A DNA stretch of 5,970 nt from Methylococcales bacterium (GTDB lineage Bacteria; Pseudomonadota; Gammaproteobacteria; Methylococcales; UBA1147): assembly GCA_024958995.1 (NCBI GenBank), contig JANXGZ010000171.1, positions 1-5,970 of the forward strand, given 5' to 3'. The position numbers and the translations under genes are program-made. This document shows, piece after piece, positions 5,839-5,970 of this stretch. How positions within the stretch are numbered: position 1 is the stretch's first letter; every line of letters starts with the position of its first letter. The notes under the pieces were generated by a model. The model was given only the letters and a program-made list of their open reading frames with translations, was not told the origin of the DNA and ran no database searches.

Positions 5839-5970
5839 ATGCAGTCAAACAGGAATGGGTCTTCTCAGCAGAGCGTAGTGCGGTTGTCCGTGCTGGGCAT
5901 GCGCTGCGCGGGATGTGTGAAAAGCGTGGAAGATGCCCTGAAGGAAGTCGAGGGCGTTGAGTCTGCCGAG
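5839..5970 (+). CDS. N-terminus of an HMA-domain protein, probably a copper-type P-type ATPase; 3'-truncated by window edge
   Basis: Forty-four codons are visible and the frame is open at the window end. After a polar, Ser/Gln/Asn-rich lead (residues 1-12) the first HMA strand VVRLSVLGM begins, then the metal loop MRCAGC (21-26, Cys23 and Cys26) and the helix VKSVEDALKEVEGVESAE. The GMxCAGCVxxVExAL pattern is typical of the N-terminal metal-binding domains of CopA/CcoI-type Cu(I)-transporting ATPases, which sit in the inner membrane. The ATPase itself (CPC, DKTGT and other motifs) is outside the window, so a second stand-alone HMA chaperone or another HMA fusion cannot be excluded. The start is firm: a TAA immediately precedes the ATG and AGGGA lies upstream. 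It follows a small free HMA protein in the same orientation; the two HMA modules differ in their loops (MKCGGC versus MRCAGC). Confidence 0.8.
   Translation, partial: MQSNRNGSSQQSVVRLSVLGMRCAGCVKSVEDALKEVEGVESAE

Overview
The window looks like core chromosome of a gammaproteobacterium. The main reason is an hflD homologue, a family essentially confined to Gammaproteobacteria. The dnaB-alr pair is also a familiar gammaproteobacterial neighbourhood, and bifunctional hldE points to a Gram-negative cell with heptose-containing LPS. Base composition looks moderately GC-rich by eye. The genus cannot be read from this sequence.

Left block, + strand, 1-3874: the 3' part of hldE (ADP-heptose precursor synthesis; its 5' end lies outside the window), a 116-base spacer, dnaB (replicative helicase) and alr (alanine racemase). 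dnaB and alr overlap by four bases (ATGA) and are almost certainly co-transcribed and translationally coupled. hldE and alr both feed cell-envelope synthesis (LPS core and peptidoglycan). Two strong inverted repeats lie inside the alr coding sequence.

Middle block, - strand, 5145-3988: an exported single-domain rhodanese-like protein, followed 90 bases later by hflD. They converge on alr across a 113-base spacer that contains a small GC-rich hairpin.

Right block, + strand, 5358-5970: a small free-standing heavy-metal-associated (HMA) domain protein with a CxxC metal site, then a 253-base spacer with several dyad elements, then the first 44 codons of a second HMA-containing protein. The latter is probably the N-terminus of a copper-type P-type ATPase and runs off the window. 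The two suggest a metal chaperone and exporter locus, but the diagnostic ATPase motifs are not visible.

There is no tRNA, rRNA, CRISPR array, insertion sequence or phage gene that I can support. No previously undescribed system is evident. The points most worth checking are the perfect 12-bp inverted repeat inside alr, the unusual gene partners of hflD and of dnaB, and the dyad-rich leader of the putative metal ATPase.
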